Below the pieces are notes generated by a model. It saw only the letters and a list, made by a program, of their open reading frames with translations. It was not told the DNA's origin and made no database searches. This document shows, piece after piece, positions 62,192-64,000 of a stretch of DNA of 64,000 nt. The DNA comes from Laccaria trichodermophora (lineage: Eukaryota; Basidiomycota; Agaricomycetes; Agaricales; Hydnangiaceae): positions 20,996 through 84,995 of the forward strand of contig JACTVC010000015.1 in assembly GCA_018417955.1 (NCBI GenBank), given 5' to 3'. The translations under genes were made by a program, and so were the position numbers. Position 1 is the first letter of the stretch; each line of letters starts with the position of its first letter.

Positions 62192-63541
62192 ATGGAACAA
62201 CCTTTCGACGAAGAAGTCATTCAGCTGCACTTTGATGTGTCACAGCCACCTCCTCATCTCTGTGCCGACGACAGTCCAAGTCAAGAAATCACTCTGACAG
62301 CTGCGCTGTCAGGGACAGCTGCTATCGAAAATCAAGCAGAACGATTTCACCACCAAATCAAAAAAACAAGAAGGTTAGATGACTTGGCCAATATTTTCGA
62401 ACGTCAAGATTCACGGTCGGCACTTATGATGTTAACCCGACGAAACGAAATTACGTTGCATGACAGCGATTATGTGCAGCAACACGACGACGAGCATTTG
62501 GTGTGGCAGGTGCACTCGCATTACCTGGACTTGCGAATTTGCGTGGGAAATGGGTTAGGCTTAGCAGCGATGCTTCCTAACATTGGAATTCACCACGCGA
62601 TGGAATTCCAGCTTGATTTGCATCAAAAACATCGTCGTTTCAGTGCCAAGTATGCCAAACTTGGCTTTGACCCCACACATGCCATGATGTATGTGGGACG
62701 TTCAAGCTCCGGTGAAGACGCATGGCTTGCATGGGTTCCATGTGAAAACCTTGGTTCGGAAGGTCAAGATGTGAGGAGAACGACCGGTGTTGAAGACACT
62801 TCGATGAGCGAAGAACATTATCGGATGGCCGTGATGTTTTTATCCGATATGTTGCGGAAAATTGGTTATAGGGACGTGATCGTAACCACCCAATATCCGG
62901 ATGTAACGGACGACGACGATTATCGATATGCCACTAATGCTATGTGAGTCCAATCGTTTTCGTGCTAACCTCGCAGTTCGAACACACCCGACCTGCGAGG
63001 TTATTTGAGTCGTTGGTCAAGAATCCATTCATTCAAGCGCGTTGGTTCGCCCTGCAAATGACCTGATCATCGACGGCTGAACGTTTATACCTCGCAGATC
63101 GAGTGTACTCGACCTGCGAGATAATTGACGGCAAGCGAATGGAAAGAGAGTCGCAGGTCGGGCTCACTCGACCTGCGAGGGAAGTCTGTTTTTCGCTTTT
63201 GTCTCTTCATTCTGGCATTAGCGCGATGTTAATTATGATATTATGATTACAGCGATGATCGGCGACGATTGAACCTTAATTTGGCTACACTCAAACGACT
63301 CGATGAGGCGATTGTCAGTTTTTATCAAGATTGGATGGAAAATGCTACGGCACAGTACACCGAAGACGGTTTCTTTCCTTCACGACGCCCGGTGGCCGTC
63401 ACTTCAAGATTTGGCCAAAACCAAAAATTAGCAGATACCGAGGAGCTTAGGGTTAGGGTTAGGGTTAGGTTAGGGTTGTTAGAGTATCCTCCACCTGGGA
63501 CTAGTTGCGATTGCAAAGGTTGCCGCTACAGCTGTAGCTGA
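62192..63541 (+). CDS. Telomere-proximal hypothetical protein, 346 residues
   Basis: Exons 62192-62943 and 63253-63541 join in phase to 346 residues. The chain starts MEQPFDEEVIQLHFDVSQPP. A long helical/charged region follows (IKKTRRLDDLANIFERQDSR). Then come HYLDLRICVGNGLGLAAMLP, KYAKLGFDPTHAMMYVGRSS and WLAWVPCENLG. YRMAVMFLSDMLRKIGYRDV leads into an acidic stretch. The second exon has RRRLNLNLATLKRLDEAIVS. It then reads through a telomere-repeat tract as LRVRVRVRLGL and ends in a Cys-rich tail (GTSCDCKGCRYSCS). I do not recognise a family. The 309-nt intron is long for this genome and contains three palindromes. The gene lies about 370 bp from the terminal repeats and shares orientation and the palindromes with its neighbour. 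Confidence 0.6.
62970..63179. repeat. Palindrome cluster 3 inside an intron (three copies)
   Basis: Copies at 62970-62999, 63091-63120 and 63150-63179, all in the intron 62944-63252 of the distal gene. The first is the most diverged of all 14, with several arm mismatches near the centre. Confidence 0.9.
63447..63477 (+). repeat. Interstitial telomere repeat inside a coding exon
   Basis: Three TTAGGG, one TTAGG, one TTAGGG and TT lie in the last exon of the distal gene, in the same orientation as the chromosome end. The 29-nt pattern of full and short units is identical to the first 29 nt of the terminal tract. Confidence 0.92.
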
Positions 63542-63915
63542 CAAGCTTTCGGTTACTAGTACCTCGTCAGTGCAATGCGAGTCTTTTATACACGCTCAAG
63601 TGTGGTTGTGTTAGGTGCATCTACGTGAACAAATTATGCTCGACTATGGGTACTAAGCACTAAGAGACCAGAGGCTCGTAAACGAGTATAGTAACTTCGC
63701 ACTTGTTTTCCCCCATCGACTCTAATCTTCACCAATAACACGTTGTCATCGATAAGCTCGATAAGCAACTGATAACAATCAATCGATCCGTGATAACGGA
63801 CGTCTAGATAAGAGAATCCCTTGTGAAACCGCTAATCATTTCACTCATTTGGTAGCATTCAGTGCATTTTCATGCGTAGATTGCTAGATCGGATGGGATC
63901 TAAGAATAGCTGATG
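63542..63915. other. Subtelomeric spacer
   Basis: 374 bp with no gene and no palindrome copies. Several GATAA and ATCGAT-like motifs lie near 63750-63800. Confidence 0.55.
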
Positions 63916-64000
63916 TTAGGGTTAGGGTTAGGGTTAGGTTAGGGTTAGGGTTAGGGTTAGGTTAGGGTTAGGGTTAGGTTAGGGTTAGGTTAGGGTTAGG
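63916..64000 (+). repeat. Telomere (TTAGGG with TTAGG variants)
   Basis: 85 nt made only of TTAGGG and TTAGG units to the window end. The G-rich strand points outward, so this is a right chromosome end. At least five short TTAGG units are mixed among the full ones. Confidence 0.96.

Overview
The window is the right-hand end of a chromosome of a filamentous basidiomycete, most likely an Agaricomycete. Coding sequences are broken by many introns of about 45-60 nt with GT-AG (occasionally GC-AG) borders. The recognisable proteins (PalI/Rim9, Kap121-type importin, EFM7-type methyltransferase, GH72 glucanosyltransferase with an X8 domain, ubiquitin-L40 fusion) are fungal housekeeping types. The last 85 bases are a G-rich telomere tract running 5'-TTAGGG-3' towards the window end, with interspersed TTAGG units.

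Layout. 0-14 kb is transposon-rich: a cytochrome P450 relic split by a MITE with an 8-bp target duplication, a PalI/Rim9 gene, a 5.8-kb pogo-like DNA transposon with an apparently complete transposase gene, fold-back repeats and a second MITE copy. 14-30 kb is a conserved gene block: initiator tRNA-Met and intron-containing tRNA-Ile(UAU), karyopherin Kap121, a multi-span membrane protein, a 50-residue secreted peptide, an EFM7 methyltransferase, an MFS drug transporter and a CDF zinc transporter. 30-51 kb is mixed: two inverted copies of a 2-kb terminal-inverted-repeat element about 17 kb apart, a Mutator-like element carrying a fragment of a RecQ-like helicase gene, an aldo-keto reductase with extreme micro-exons, a decayed array of repeated exon-like modules, the ubiquitin-L40 gene and a tiny zinc-ribbon gene. 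51-56.6 kb holds a secreted alpha carbonic anhydrase and a GPI-anchored GH72 transglycosylase.

56.9-64 kb is the subtelomere and the most unusual part. It carries two plus-strand genes that I do not recognise. The proximal one encodes about 1149 residues and has an N-terminal region that looks like the ParB/sulfiredoxin fold. The distal one encodes about 346 residues. Around and inside them are 14 copies of a near-perfect palindrome of about 28-30 bp: three in the upstream region, seven in one 582-nt intron, one inside an exon, and three in the intron of the distal gene. I saw none in the preceding 56.9 kb. The distal gene's last exon also contains a telomere-repeat tract in frame. A ParB-like protein gene surrounded by clustered palindromes next to a telomere is the best candidate here for an undescribed system; the functional link is inference.

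Gene models were built by hand from reading frames and splice consensus. Where exon lengths were checked for phase this is stated in the entry.
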